Source: an uncultured Mycoplasmatota bacterium | Lineage (GTDB): Bacteria > Bacillota_I > Bacilli_A > RF39 > UBA660 | Direction of reading: 5' to 3' | Length of the DNA: 33,758 nt | NCBI GenBank assembly: GCA_900556025.1 | Contig: USNG01000017.1 | Coordinates: 1-33,758 of the forward strand | In this document: one piece after another, positions 1-7,764 of the stretch | Numbering within the stretch: position 1 is the first letter of the stretch | Layout of the letters: every line of letters starts with the position of its first letter | Made by a program: the position numbers and the translations under genes | The notes under the pieces: generated by a model | Told to the model about the DNA's origin: nothing | The model's input: the letters and a program-made list of their open reading frames with translations, nothing else | The model's database searches: none

Positions 1-150
1 ACAACATATTGTGATTATGAAGTTAATCCTAGCAAACTTAATGTTGAAAAACTAAATAATATAGCTCAAGTATTAAATTGTGAATTATCTAGTTTTTTTG
101 TAAAACCAAATGTAACTGAAAGCAACATTTTTGAAGAAAAAGAAGGATAA
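1..150 (+). CDS. XRE/Cro-type HTH regulator, C-terminal part only
   Basis: Reading frame 1 is open from the first base of the window and ends with TAA at 148-150, giving the last 49 residues of a protein. The segment NPSKLNVEKLNNIAQVLNC followed by ELSSFF has the pattern of the last helices of an XRE/Cro/CI DNA-binding domain, where the family usually reads P-x-x-x-x-L-x-x-I-A-x-x-L-x-V-x-x-x-x-F. The start and the recognition helix lie outside the window. Its place at the left of the early region suits a phage repressor or Cro-like regulator. Which of the two it is cannot be decided from this fragment. Confidence 0.65.
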   Translation, partial: TTYCDYEVNPSKLNVEKLNNIAQVLNCELSSFFVKPNVTESNIFEEKEG

Positions 151-163
151 TAAGGGGGAATAA

Positions 164-328
164 ATGACATTTAAAATTATAGTGAGTATATTAATTGCGA
201 TATATTACTTAATATTTATTTTCAATGAAAGAAAAAAAGATAATGATAGAGAAACTATTAAAATTTTATCAATATCTTTAATCATAGCATACATTATTTT
301 TCTTTTATTGATTTGGATAGTTGTTTAA
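164..328 (+). CDS. small two-helix membrane protein
   Basis: This 54-residue ORF has a clear ribosome binding site (AAGGGGG at 152-158) before its ATG and follows the HTH gene by 13 bases, so the two are probably co-transcribed. Residues of about 2-20 and 36-54 are strongly hydrophobic and look like two membrane segments, separated by a charged loop (NERKKDNDRE). It has no family signature that I recognise. Its 3' end overlaps by 35 bases the end of the convergent gene on the other strand. Small membrane proteins beside phage repressors are often superinfection-exclusion or conversion proteins, but that is inference only. Confidence 0.55.
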   Translation: MTFKIIVSILIAIYYLIFIFNERKKDNDRETIKILSISLIIAYIIFLLLIWIVV

Positions 329-665
329 TTAATGGCTGTAAAGTATCAAGTCTTTTCTGCGGATTCCATTCTTTGGTTGATGCGAATATTTCGTTAAAAG
401 TTTCGGTGCTAATATTTGGAAAATATAATAACAATTTTTGAGCAGATTTTTGAAAATTATATTTTTCTTTTAAAGACATTCCAACTTCTGAATAAATACT
501 TCCAGTAGAGTCAAGAAACTCATTTATTGCATCTAAACGATTTTGGTTATAAATATCTTGCGATTTTAGTTTGACATCTTTTTTATAGTTTATATAAGCA
601 TTTATCGATTGAGGAATAATTGCAGATGCAGCAGCTATGATAGCAACCCAAATAGTATCAGACAT
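294..665 (-). CDS. membrane-anchored protein of unknown function, moron candidate
   Basis: The protein is 123 residues and starts at MSDTIW. That start has a strong site (GAAAGGAGG, seen on the reverse strand) about six bases upstream, whereas the longer frame extending to 761 has none. Residues 4-22 form one hydrophobic helix (WVAIIAAASAIIPQSINAY). The rest is charged and helical and probably cytoplasmic. It is transcribed against the surrounding early genes and has its own promoter at 687-715. I do not recognise the family. Reverse orientation plus a private promoter suggests expression from the lysogen, as for phage morons; the function is unknown. Confidence 0.7.
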   Translation of the reverse strand: MSDTIWVAIIAAASAIIPQSINAYINYKKDVKLKSQDIYNQNRLDAINEFLDSTGSIYSEVGMSLKEKYNFQKSAQKLLLYFPNISTETFNEIFASTKEWNPQKRLDTLQPLIKQLSKSIKEK

Positions 666-686
666 TAAAAACCTCCTTTCAAAAAC

Positions 687-715
687 ATTGTAAAGGAGAA
701 TAAGAAAAATATCAA
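687..715 (-). promoter_or_regulatory. sigma-A-type promoter for the reverse-strand gene ending at 294
   Basis: Read on the reverse strand, TTGATA (710-715) and TACAAT (687-692) are separated by exactly 17 bases. Each hexamer differs from consensus at one or two positions. The predicted start of transcription lies just before the ribosome binding site of the gene that begins at 665. On the reverse strand, GATATTGATATT overlaps the -35 box and could be an operator, but this is not established. Confidence 0.65.
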
Positions 716-751
716 TATCCACGCTGAAATAAAAAGAAAGGAGTTGAGAAC

Positions 752-955
752 ATGAAAACAAAGGAAGAAATACTTAATCAGATTTACATTACTTCAAATG
801 ATTTAAAGCTTCTAGTTCCTACATTGGGTAAAGGTCGTTGTGTTGAAATAGTAAAAGAACTAAGAAGCGATATGGAAAAAGAAGGAATGTATGTTCCAAA
901 AAGTAAGCCATTACTGGCAAGTGTAAAAGTGTTCAAAAAGAAATTCAAAATATGA
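752..955 (+). CDS. small DNA-binding protein, DUF3173/excisionase-like
   Basis: This 67-residue basic protein has a good site (AAAGGAG, 738-744) before its ATG. Residues 12-45 (YITSNDLKLLVPTLGKGRC, then a helix ending in MEKEGMYVPK) resemble the DUF3173 and Xis-like fold: a first helix, a short turn, a helix containing the conserved G-x-x-x-x-x-x-I-V-x-x-L, then a wing. The C-terminal tail VKVFKKKFKI is basic. Proteins of this kind in integrative elements and phages act as excisionases or small regulators. The position at the start of the early operon fits. The assignment rests on pattern recognition. Confidence 0.55.
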   Translation: MKTKEEILNQIYITSNDLKLLVPTLGKGRCVEIVKELRSDMEKEGMYVPKSKPLLASVKVFKKKFKI

Positions 956-1029
956 AAATTAGCGTAAAAAAAGAAGAACCAATCGTTAAAAGTTCTTCAC
1001 TGATAATTATATCAAAAAGTGAAGAATAA
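952..1029 (+). CDS. short ORF, 25 residues, overlapping start/stop
   Basis: An ATG overlaps the stop codon of the preceding gene (ATGA) and opens a 25-residue frame rich in Lys, Glu and Ser that ends in TAA. The overlap is the kind used for translational coupling in phage operons. There is no recognisable domain and the ORF could be chance. Confidence 0.3.
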   Translation: MKISVKKEEPIVKSSSLIIISKSEE

Positions 1030-1086
1030 ATCAATTAAGGGGTTTAAATCTATGTCAAAATTTATTATTTGAAAGGAAAATTAAAC

Positions 1087-1338
1087 ATGAAGAAGATAGA
1101 TGAACCAGAATTTATTGTTAGTTCAGAAGAACTCAAAAGAAATCAAGAAAAAAGTTATGAAAGAGAATATTATTTAAAACAAGAAAAACAAGACAAAATT
1201 GTAACTATTACTATTATTGTTTTAGCAATATTAATGCTTATATTAACCGGATATGCATTAAGTAAGCAATACTCAAAAGGTTTAGAAATGTGTATAAGTG
1301 GTGGAAATAGTGAATCATTTTGTAGAGCAAATCTTTAA
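1087..1338 (+). CDS. single-pass membrane protein of unknown function
   Basis: The protein has 83 residues. I chose ATG 1087 over TTG 1069 because GAAAGGAAAA sits at 1071-1080, a normal distance upstream. The N-terminal half is charged (SSEELKRNQEKSYEREYYL). A hydrophobic helix at about residues 38-57 (IVTITIIVLAILMLILTGYA) is followed by a short tail with two cysteines. The topology is probably cytoplasmic N-terminus with an outside tail. It precedes the replication genes by 12 bases. I do not recognise the family. Confidence 0.65.
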   Translation: MKKIDEPEFIVSSEELKRNQEKSYEREYYLKQEKQDKIVTITIIVLAILMLILTGYALSKQYSKGLEMCISGGNSESFCRANL

Positions 1339-1350
1339 TAAGGTGATTAT

Positions 1351-2106
1351 ATGAAGAATAACCAACCTAAACAATTTACAGTTTATTTAGAAATGTTTCG
1401 GTTAATTGATAGGATAGAAAATACTGAAAAAAGAGATAAATTTTTAGGAAAATTATTTGATTGGTATTTTAAAGAAAAAGAACCTAACTTAAAACCTAAT
1501 TCTTATGAAGAGGATGTATGGATAAATATAACAAAGCCCATAAAATCGTACAAAAGTAAGGTTGTAAACGGATCTAAAGGTGGACGTCCTAGAAAAAATA
1601 AAAAAACCGAAATAGAAAGCAAAATTAAAACCGAAAATGAAAGCGAAACAATAACAACATCAGATGTAGTTGTAGTTGTTAATAATAATACTCTTAATAA
1701 TAAAAATAATTCTATATCTAAAGATAGTAATACTAATGAAGATAGTAATAGAGATAGGGTTATAGGGGAAGAGAAAGAGAAAGAAACATTCCCAAATTCG
1801 ATTATAGATTTTGTTGAAAAAAATTATGGAAGAAGCCTAACACCTTATGAATTTGAAGAAGTGAACAACTTAGTAAACACTCATACAGAACCAATAGTTC
1901 TGAAGGCATACAAAGTTGCGTTTGAACAAGGTCACAACAAATTGAGTTACATAAAAGGCATTCTTAGTACTTGGAAAGATTGCGGACTGGACACTTTAGA
2001 AAAAATTGAAGAAGATTTGAAAAAAGGTAAAAGGTCTGCTAGCGAAAGAAAACTAGATGTGGTATTTGCTAGAGCAAGAGCTAGGATGGGAGAAGAAAAT
2101 GAATAG
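1351..2106 (+). CDS. phage replication initiator, DUF6291 plus DnaD-like domain
   Basis: The protein has 251 residues. Residues 5-75 (FTVYLEMFRLIDRIEN, then FLGKLFDWYF and the basic GGRPRKNKK) match the DUF6291-type N-terminal domain seen in Bacillota phage replication proteins. A low-complexity linker of Val, Asn, Ser and Thr follows (about 95-140). Residues 150-230 (IIDFVEKNYGRSLTPYEFEE, then a helix and LSYIKGILSTW) have the DnaD/DnaB_2 pattern with the typical Y-I-x-x-I-L-x-x-W. DnaD-type proteins remodel origin DNA and recruit the helicase loader. The gene overlaps the start of the helicase-loader-like gene by 8 bases, which supports a joint role. Confidence 0.8.
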   Translation: MKNNQPKQFTVYLEMFRLIDRIENTEKRDKFLGKLFDWYFKEKEPNLKPNSYEEDVWINITKPIKSYKSKVVNGSKGGRPRKNKKTEIESKIKTENESETITTSDVVVVVNNNTLNNKNNSISKDSNTNEDSNRDRVIGEEKEKETFPNSIIDFVEKNYGRSLTPYEFEEVNNLVNTHTEPIVLKAYKVAFEQGHNKLSYIKGILSTWKDCGLDTLEKIEEDLKKGKRSASERKLDVVFARARARMGEENE

Positions 2107-2632
2107 AGCACAAGTTGAAAAGTTATTAAAAATAATCAAAAGTTTCTATCCATATTTCTCTATAACTGAAGATGTAATTGAGAATTGGTCCAGCAAATTG
2201 AAAGACTATGAATTTAATGAGGTTTTAGAAGAGTTTGATAATTATGTTAATTCTGGAGATAAAGAACCGCCTACAATAAGCATTCTTATTCATCCACTTA
2301 AAACTCTTTCTCAAAAAGAAAGTGCGAATGTTCAAGGACTACATGTATGTTCTTTGTGTAATAAAAAGTTTAAATCGATGGAAGAAGCTGATAAATGCTA
2401 TGAAAGAGATTTAGATCTACGATACATCAAAAAGATGAGCGGCAAGTTAGGATTTAATCCTTCAGAAATATTTGGAGATTTAAGAGTTGTAACACTTGAG
2501 ACTATAAATGAAAAATATCCTAGTTTCATTAAAAAAATTGTTTCAGAAGAAAAACAAAAACATCTACTAACTCAGAAAGAAAAAGACGGAATAAATCTTT
2601 ACTGGAAATATGTGATAGTGGGTGAAAAATGA
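2099..2632 (+). CDS. replicative helicase loader/inhibitor-like protein with Cys-rich C-terminus
   Basis: The protein has 177 residues from ATG 2099; an upstream ATG at 2057 lies inside the previous gene and lacks a binding site. The first 70 residues (VEKLLKIIKSFYPYFSITED, W-x-x-x-L-x-x-Y-x-F-x-x-V-x-x-x-L, then PPTISIL) resemble the helicase loader and inhibitor family of SPP1 G39P. Residues 82-103 (HVCSLCNKKFKSMEEADKC) look like a zinc-finger-type module with C-x2-C and a later Cys. It probably brings the host replicative helicase to the origin marked by the DnaD-like protein. Confidence 0.65.
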   Translation: MNRAQVEKLLKIIKSFYPYFSITEDVIENWSSKLKDYEFNEVLEEFDNYVNSGDKEPPTISILIHPLKTLSQKESANVQGLHVCSLCNKKFKSMEEADKCYERDLDLRYIKKMSGKLGFNPSEIFGDLRVVTLETINEKYPSFIKKIVSEEKQKHLLTQKEKDGINLYWKYVIVGEK

Positions 2633-2889
2633 AAATTGATAAAGAAGAAATAAAATTATTTGATTTATTTTTAGATAGCCTTTACATAAAAAAGAAAATC
2701 GATAGAAATAAAATAATTAATATTTACAGAAAGTTATTCAAACAAAGAAAAACAATTATTGAGTTTGAAAAAGAATTAGAAGAATTAGGATGGAATGAAA
2801 TTACAATTAAAAACATTTCAAGATACATCACTAATTGGAATTTTAGAAAGGATGAAAATGAAAAAATATGGAAGAACAAAAACAAATAA
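2629..2889 (+). CDS. small basic helical protein, unknown
   Basis: The start ATG overlaps the preceding stop (ATGA), a sign of coupled translation. The 86-residue product is rich in Lys, Ile and Glu, with predicted helices and the end W-N-F-R-K-D. No known domain is visible. The last 22 bases overlap the ERF gene. It is probably an accessory replication or recombination protein by context alone. Confidence 0.6.
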   Translation: MKIDKEEIKLFDLFLDSLYIKKKIDRNKIINIYRKLFKQRKTIIEFEKELEELGWNEITIKNISRYITNWNFRKDENEKIWKNKNK

Positions 2890-3584
2890 ATGAAATTGAA
2901 AAAGTTGAGAGCATTGATTATTCTAAGTTAAACATTTATCAAAAAATGTCACTTGCCACTGTAGAAATTCAAAAAGTGAAAAAGAATTTAAAAGTTGGCG
3001 AAGGAACCAAATCAGAATATAAAGCAACAAAAGAAGCCGACATTTTGAACGCTGTTAAACCTATTGAAAATAAATTAGGAATATATAGTTATCCAACTGA
3101 TAGAAAAATAATTAGTCAGGATAGAATAACATTTAACACTAAATACGGAGATGTCGAAAATTTTGTAATAAGACTCGAAATAACATATAGATTTGTAAAT
3201 GTAGATAGGCCAGAAGAGTTTATTGAAATTAAAAGTTATGGAGATGGAATAGATAGTCAAGATAAGGCACCTGGAAAAGCGTTAACGTATGCGGATAAAT
3301 ATGCATTATTAAAAGCATATAAGGTTGAAACTGGTGATGAAGAAAATCAAAAATCTCAAGCTGTAAAAAAACTATCAAAAGAAGAAGAGATAAAAAAGAA
3401 AACTGAACTTATAGTAAAACTTGATAGATTAGCAAGAGAAACTAACACTGACAAAGAATTAATTTATCAAACTTATAAGGTTGAAAATAATACAAAAATG
3501 TCAATTTTGCAATTGGAACAAGCAGTAAAACATTTAGAAAAGAAGCCAAAAGTAAATATAAAAAATGAAGGAGATATATTTTAA
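2868..3584 (+). CDS. erf: ERF-family single-strand annealing protein
   Basis: The protein has 238 residues. The core at about 20-160 has the ERF hallmarks: an early helix with Y-Q-K-M-S, the segment EADILNAVKPIENKLGIYSY, beta strands with VIRLEITYRF, and the very conserved GDGIDSQDKAPGKALTYADK followed by YALLKAYKVETGDEEN. ERF proteins bind single-stranded DNA, form rings and promote strand annealing in phage recombination. The C-terminal part after 165 is a charged helical tail. It sits between the replication initiator and the DUF1351 gene, with SSB further downstream, a standard phage recombination module. Confidence 0.88.
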   Translation: MEEQKQINEIEKVESIDYSKLNIYQKMSLATVEIQKVKKNLKVGEGTKSEYKATKEADILNAVKPIENKLGIYSYPTDRKIISQDRITFNTKYGDVENFVIRLEITYRFVNVDRPEEFIEIKSYGDGIDSQDKAPGKALTYADKYALLKAYKVETGDEENQKSQAVKKLSKEEEIKKKTELIVKLDRLARETNTDKELIYQTYKVENNTKMSILQLEQAVKHLEKKPKVNIKNEGDIF

Positions 3585-3586
3585 AA

Positions 3587-4417
3587 ATGGAAGAAAAAGA
3601 TTTAGAACTACGAGTAACAAATTTAGCATTAGGAGAGTTAACAACAAATGCACTAAAAATTAAAGAAGAAATTAAAAATAAGTTAGAAGATTATAAAGCA
3701 GAAAATTATGATATTAATTCAATTGATAAAGCAAAAGAAGATAAAGCTATGCTTAATAGAACTGCTAAAAAGTTAAATGATGAAAGAATTAGACTAGAAA
3801 AAGAATTTATGAAACCATTTGATGAATTTAAGACAGTTGTAAAAGAAATTACTGAAATGATAAAAGATTCATCAAGCAAGATTGATGAAATAGTTAAAGA
3901 AGTTGAGAATAAAGACAAAGAAGAGAAAAAGAAAGCAATTTTAGTAATCTTTGAAAGTGAAGTAAAAGAATTAAAGGATGTTCTAGAATTTGAAAAAGTA
4001 TTCGATGAAAGATACTTAAATAAAACTTTCAAAATTGAAGATGTAGAAAAAGATTTAATAAGCAAATTAGACAAAATAAGAAACGATTTAATTACGATAA
4101 GTGAATTACATAGTAAATACGAAATTGAACTTAAAAATGATTATTTAAATAATTTTGATTTAGGCATGGTAATTAGAAAAAATAGTGAATTAATTTCAAA
4201 AGAAGAAGCTTTAAAAAATCAAGAAGAAGAAACTAAAAAAGTAATTGAAGAACAAAAAGAAGAAAAAATGCAAGAAATGGCTGAAACAATAGTAGAAATA
4301 AAAGAAGAAGAACCGGTTCTAACATTTACATTAAAGATTACTGGTAAAAAGAATCAATTACTTGCATTAAGAAAATTCATTGAAACTAATGGTATGAGTT
4401 ATGAAAAGGTGGCTTAA
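3587..4417 (+). CDS. DUF1351 phage protein, coiled coil
   Basis: The 276-residue protein starts 2 bases after the ERF stop. It is mostly helical and very rich in Lys and Glu. The part at about residues 50-80 (KAMLNRTAKKLNDERIRLEK then EFMKPFDEF) is the pattern of the DUF1351 family, which in Bacillota phages almost always accompanies recombination genes. The end (LTFTLKITGKKNQLLALRKF) forms a small alpha-beta piece typical of the family. The biochemical role is not known; context suggests a partner of ERF-mediated annealing. Confidence 0.75.
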   Translation: MEEKDLELRVTNLALGELTTNALKIKEEIKNKLEDYKAENYDINSIDKAKEDKAMLNRTAKKLNDERIRLEKEFMKPFDEFKTVVKEITEMIKDSSSKIDEIVKEVENKDKEEKKKAILVIFESEVKELKDVLEFEKVFDERYLNKTFKIEDVEKDLISKLDKIRNDLITISELHSKYEIELKNDYLNNFDLGMVIRKNSELISKEEALKNQEEETKKVIEEQKEEKMQEMAETIVEIKEEEPVLTFTLKITGKKNQLLALRKFIETNGMSYEKVA

Positions 4418-4645
4418 ATGGATATAGATTATAGCTTAAAAAAAGACATTGAAAAAATAGTGAACTATGAAATAGAACCATTTGAGTTTGCAGAAGATGA
4501 TGTTATCCGTTTATTAGAAGATTTAGTGGGTAAATATCAAATTTTAAAAAAAGAATTTGAAGATTATAAGCAAGATGTTGAAGACAATTATAGACCAATA
4601 CCAGTTGCAGAACAAGTTGGTATTAGCGATAGAGATTTTATTTAG
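4418..4645 (+). CDS. small acidic phage protein ending in QVGISDRDFI
   Basis: The ATG follows the previous stop directly. The 75-residue acidic product has a helical middle (RLLEDLVGKYQILKKEFEDY) and ends PVAEQVGISDRDFI. I recall similar endings in small phage proteins from other Bacillota phages, but no function is known. No metal-binding or DNA-binding motif is visible. Confidence 0.6.
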   Translation: MDIDYSLKKDIEKIVNYEIEPFEFAEDDVIRLLEDLVGKYQILKKEFEDYKQDVEDNYRPIPVAEQVGISDRDFI

Positions 4646-4656
4646 AAGGAGAAAAA

Positions 4657-4977
4657 ATGGAAGAAAATATAGTTGTATTAAAATTAAAAGAATATATAGA
4701 TTTAATAGAAAAAATAAAAGAACTTGAACAAAAGCTGGAATATAAAGACAAAAATTATGTTGGTATGCTTAACTATGTAAAAGATACTGTAAGAGTTGAT
4801 GCAACCTATCATATAAAAAACTTTGATGGCAATATAGAAGATACAATGACAAATAAGATTAAAAATTACAATTATAAAAATATTGCAGATAGTTTTATGT
4901 CAAAAGGAATAACTTTTGATTTAGCAATAGAGCTAACAGATGAACTTATAAATGAAAGGAACATAAACAATGAATAA
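4657..4977 (+). CDS. hypothetical phage protein, helical
   Basis: The 106-residue ORF has a good site (AGAAGGAG, 4645-4652) 4 bases before its ATG. The first 35 residues are a Lys and Glu helix with heptad-like spacing, so it may self-associate. The remainder has mixed character with no domain I recognise. It overlaps the next gene by 8 bases and so belongs to the same transcript. Confidence 0.55.
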   Translation: MEENIVVLKLKEYIDLIEKIKELEQKLEYKDKNYVGMLNYVKDTVRVDATYHIKNFDGNIEDTMTNKIKNYNYKNIADSFMSKGITFDLAIELTDELINERNINNE

Positions 4978-5401
4978 CATATTAGGCGTAGATTTAAAAA
5001 TAGATCAAAATTATATTGCAAAATGTGTAAAAGAAGTAGTAAATGCAAGTATGATAGAAGCACTTGGCGCAAAAAATGATATTGTTGGAACAATTGTAAA
5101 AGAATTACTAAATACAAAAGTGGATAAAGATACTGGTAAACCATCAACAGGTTCATGGGGGACTGAAAGATTACTTGATTTCGAATTAAGAAAACAAATG
5201 ACTGAGGTTGTAAAGGAAACTGTTAAACAATCTATTGAAGAAAAGAAACCAATATTAACTGAAATGATAAAAAAAGAATTAAACAAAAAAGCAAATATGG
5301 AAAAATTTGTGGATAGTTTTATCAATAACACAACTAAGACTTTAGAAAATAGTTGGAGCACAAAAATAAACATAGATTTTGAAAAGAAAGTGGAAAATTA
5401 G
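4970..5401 (+). CDS. hypothetical phage protein
   Basis: The 143-residue product overlaps its upstream neighbour. It contains a central STGSWGTERLLDFELRKQMT with helical flanks and no transmembrane segment. I do not recognise it. It lies among early genes between the recombination block and SSB, and may be a DNA-metabolism accessory, but nothing in the sequence proves this. Confidence 0.55.
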   Translation: MNNILGVDLKIDQNYIAKCVKEVVNASMIEALGAKNDIVGTIVKELLNTKVDKDTGKPSTGSWGTERLLDFELRKQMTEVVKETVKQSIEEKKPILTEMIKKELNKKANMEKFVDSFINNTTKTLENSWSTKINIDFEKKVEN

Positions 5402-5414
5402 GAGAAGGAAGATA

Positions 5415-5975
5415 ATGAATAAAATGATAGAAAAATTTAAAAATGAAGATATAGCAGTACATTGCAACACTCAAGAAGAATACGATAAGCTAATGAAATT
5501 ACTGGAAGGATACGGTTTTAGATGGAGAGACAGAAAAAAGCCGACTTGTTTTAATGCTTTTGGAGAATACAAAACCGAGACTTATATAAATGATGGCCTA
5601 TGCAATACTACCATACCAGGCCTAGGATATGCTGATAAAAATTATTTTGTAATAAGAAATTATAAACTTATAGAATATAAAGACTTTATAAAACAAGTTG
5701 GTGCTGAAGAAAGACCTAGTTTATTAGAAGCTTTTACCACTATTATCAAAGAATTTAATTCAATATGTAAACCTTTGTGTGAATCAGATACCGAGAAAGA
5801 ACAAGTAGAAAATGAATTTGAACAAATAGAAATAAAACAAGAAAATACTGTAAATGGCAATTTAATTAATTATGCAATTATAAATGGTCAAAAGTGTCGC
5901 TTATCATTAGTTCAATACGAAATAATTAAAAAATTAAATAGTCTTTTGGAGTTCTACAAGGAAGATGAAGAATAA
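5415..5975 (+). CDS. hypothetical phage protein
   Basis: The protein has 186 residues from ATG 5415, which has GGAGAAGGAAG just upstream; an earlier ATG at 5379 lies in the preceding gene. The N-terminal 85 residues mix strands and helices (EDIAVHCNTQEEYDKLMKLL, then YGFRWRD and a Y-F-V-I strand), a small fold common in phage early proteins. A linker of acidic residues leads to a C-terminal piece, NYAIINGQKCRLSLVQYEII, that looks like a separate strand-helix unit. The function is unknown. Confidence 0.6.
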   Translation: MNKMIEKFKNEDIAVHCNTQEEYDKLMKLLEGYGFRWRDRKKPTCFNAFGEYKTETYINDGLCNTTIPGLGYADKNYFVIRNYKLIEYKDFIKQVGAEERPSLLEAFTTIIKEFNSICKPLCESDTEKEQVENEFEQIEIKQENTVNGNLINYAIINGQKCRLSLVQYEIIKKLNSLLEFYKEDEE

Positions 5976-6448
5976 TGATTGGCAGTCCTCAAGAAATATC
6001 TCAATACTTGTGGCAACTAGATCCAAATAAAAAATATGAAATAAAGGAACATAAGAACAAGAGGTCTTTAGATGCTAATGGCTATTGTTGGGTCTTATGT
6101 AAAAAGATAGCAGATAAACTTCATATTTCAAAAGAAGAAGTATATCGTAAAAACATAAAAGAAATGGGTAAATATGAAGTCATTCCTATTAAAAATGAAG
6201 CAGTAGGAACATTCATAAATGCGTGGACTGGAAAAGGAATAGGTTGGATATGTGAATCCTTATCGAAATCAAAATTCGATGGATTCACTAATCTAATTGC
6301 TTACTATGGAAGTTCAGTGTATGACTCAAAAGATATGGCATTATTGCTTGATAGTATTATTCAAGAAGCACAAGCATTAGATATTGAAACACTTACACCA
6401 GATGAAATAGCAAACCTTAAAAATTTGGAGGTAACATATGGAAACTAG
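5975..6448 (+). CDS. conserved phage recombination-region protein
   Basis: The ATG overlaps the previous stop. The 157-residue product contains KNKRSLDANGYCWVLCKKIA, then KEEVYRKNIKEMGKYEVIPI and WTGKGIGWICESLSKSKFDG, a pattern I have met in many Bacillota phages next to SSB and recombinase genes. It may be distantly related to NinB-type recombination proteins, which bind single-stranded DNA, but no catalytic motif proves this. The position among ERF, DUF1351 and SSB supports a role in recombination. Confidence 0.6.
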   Translation: MIGSPQEISQYLWQLDPNKKYEIKEHKNKRSLDANGYCWVLCKKIADKLHISKEEVYRKNIKEMGKYEVIPIKNEAVGTFINAWTGKGIGWICESLSKSKFDGFTNLIAYYGSSVYDSKDMALLLDSIIQEAQALDIETLTPDEIANLKNLEVTYGN

Positions 6449-6875
6449 AAATTACATATTCGAACCTACGTGTTTGGAAACTAAAATTGATTCTTACAAT
6501 CAAATAGACACAAAGCAAAGGCAAGAACAAGTTTTAGAAGTATTAGGTGATGAAATGCTTACGGCAAAAGAAATAGCTGTTAGAATGTACGAAAAAGGCT
6601 ATACAAACAACGATGATAGAAATAATGCTTCACCTAGGTTAAATGAACTATTGAATTTAGATTTAGTTGAAATCTACGGAAAGAAAACATGTGAATATAC
6701 AGGCAAGACAGTTGCGGTTTATAGAAAAAAGACTTTTGATTACAAGAAAAAGTATGAAGAATTATCTATTGTTTATGAAAATTTAAAAAATATTGAAGCA
6801 TTTTCAAGAACTAGAATAAATGAGTTAAAGAAAGAAAATGAGTCATTAAGAAGGGAGCTAAAGAAAAGATTATGA
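6438..6875 (+). CDS. winged-helix-type DNA-binding protein with C-terminal coiled coil
   Basis: The protein has 145 residues with a good site (TTGGAGG, 6425-6431). Residues 22-85 (QRQEQVLEVLGDEMLTAKEI, A-x-x-M, then NNASPRLNELLNLDLVEIYG) fit a winged helix: helix, turn, recognition helix, and a wing before VAVYRKK. Residues 95-145 form a Lys and Glu coiled coil. It overlaps the SSB start by 4 bases. It may be a local regulator or a partner of the recombination proteins. Confidence 0.55.
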   Translation: METRNYIFEPTCLETKIDSYNQIDTKQRQEQVLEVLGDEMLTAKEIAVRMYEKGYTNNDDRNNASPRLNELLNLDLVEIYGKKTCEYTGKTVAVYRKKTFDYKKKYEELSIVYENLKNIEAFSRTRINELKKENESLRRELKKRL

Positions 6876-7300
6876 ATAAGGTCGTTTTAGTCGGAAGATT
6901 AACAAAAAATCCAGAATTAAAAAATTTAAACGAAACTACAGTTACAAATTTTACTATTGCTGTAAATAGAAATTTCAAAAATAAAGATGGTCAATACGAA
7001 GCTGATTTTATAAATTGTATAGCATTTCATGGAACAGGAGAATTTATTAATAAATATTTCTTAAAAGGTCAAATGATAGCAGTATCTGGAAGAATACAAA
7101 CTAGAAATTATGAAGACAAAGACGGAAATAAAAGATTTGTAACTGAAGTAGTCGTAGATGGTGCAGAATTTGCTGGTGATAGTAAAAAAGAAGCAACATC
7201 TGATACAAATAATTCAGTTGAAAATGAAATACCACAAAATTATAAAACAGAATACAGTGACAAGGGAATACATCTTAATGATGATGATCTTCCCTTCTGA
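6872..7300 (+). CDS. ssb: single-stranded DNA-binding protein
   Basis: The protein has 142 residues. Residues 1-105 form the OB fold of bacterial and phage SSB: MNKVVLVGRLTKNPELK, TVTNFTIAVNRNF, ADFINCIAFHGTGEFINKYF, KGQMIAVSGRIQTRNYEDKDG. A flexible Ser, Asn and Thr linker follows, and the tail ends DDDLPF, the acidic tip that recruits partner proteins in this family. It coats single-stranded DNA during phage replication and supports ERF annealing. It overlaps its upstream neighbour by 4 bases. Confidence 0.95.
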   Translation: MNKVVLVGRLTKNPELKNLNETTVTNFTIAVNRNFKNKDGQYEADFINCIAFHGTGEFINKYFLKGQMIAVSGRIQTRNYEDKDGNKRFVTEVVVDGAEFAGDSKKEATSDTNNSVENEIPQNYKTEYSDKGIHLNDDDLPF

Positions 7301-7323
7301 GCAAAAAAAGAAAGGAATTAACT

Positions 7324-7764
7324 ATGAAGATTTTTTATAAAAAAGATTTTCAGAGGGTTTTGGAAGAAAAAAAGAAATTAGAAAATGAATTTAGTGATTA
7401 TAAGGAACGAAGTGATGAAAGTATTAGTGCCTTAAATACTAAATGTGTAGAGCAACTAAAAGAAATTAACACTTTAAATAATCAACTATTCGATAAAGAA
7501 GAAATATTAAAATTAAAAAAAGATTTAGAAATTAAATTAAAAAGTGCCAATACTTCAAAAGGTGGGCTTACTAAAGAGATTAATAAATTAAAAAACCAAA
7601 TTAAAGTACTTACAAGCCAAATAAAAGAGAAAGATATACTTTTAAGTAAAAGATACATTCTTAGAACAATTAAGCCAGGAAGAACACCAAACACTATTAA
7701 AACAAGTATTAAAAACAGTGCTAATGAAAGCAGAGCGATTAAGTATGTCAAAGAAAATCTATGA
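7324..7764 (+). CDS. coiled-coil phage protein
   Basis: The 146-residue product has a good site (GAAAGGAA, 7310-7317). Residues 10-105 are an almost unbroken helix with heptad-like Leu, Ile and charged residues, so it should form a coiled coil. A basic end follows (SKRYILRTIKPGRTPNTIKT). It resembles phage helical accessory proteins without enzymatic motifs. It overlaps the next gene by 20 bases. Confidence 0.55.
   Translation: MKIFYKKDFQRVLEEKKKLENEFSDYKERSDESISALNTKCVEQLKEINTLNNQLFDKEEILKLKKDLEIKLKSANTSKGGLTKEINKLKNQIKVLTSQIKEKDILLSKRYILRTIKPGRTPNTIKTSIKNSANESRAIKYVKENL

Noticed and set aside
5011..5373. Long reverse-strand ORFs across early and late genes (for example 5011-5373, 3706-4074, 20330-20728, 26075-26638)
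   Set aside because: They are mirror frames of Lys, Glu and Asn-rich genes, composed of Ser, Phe, Leu and Ile, with no ribosome binding site or domain.
7158..7340. A 60-codon ORF within the SSB gene
   Set aside because: It lies in another frame of the linker and acidic tail of SSB and has no binding site.
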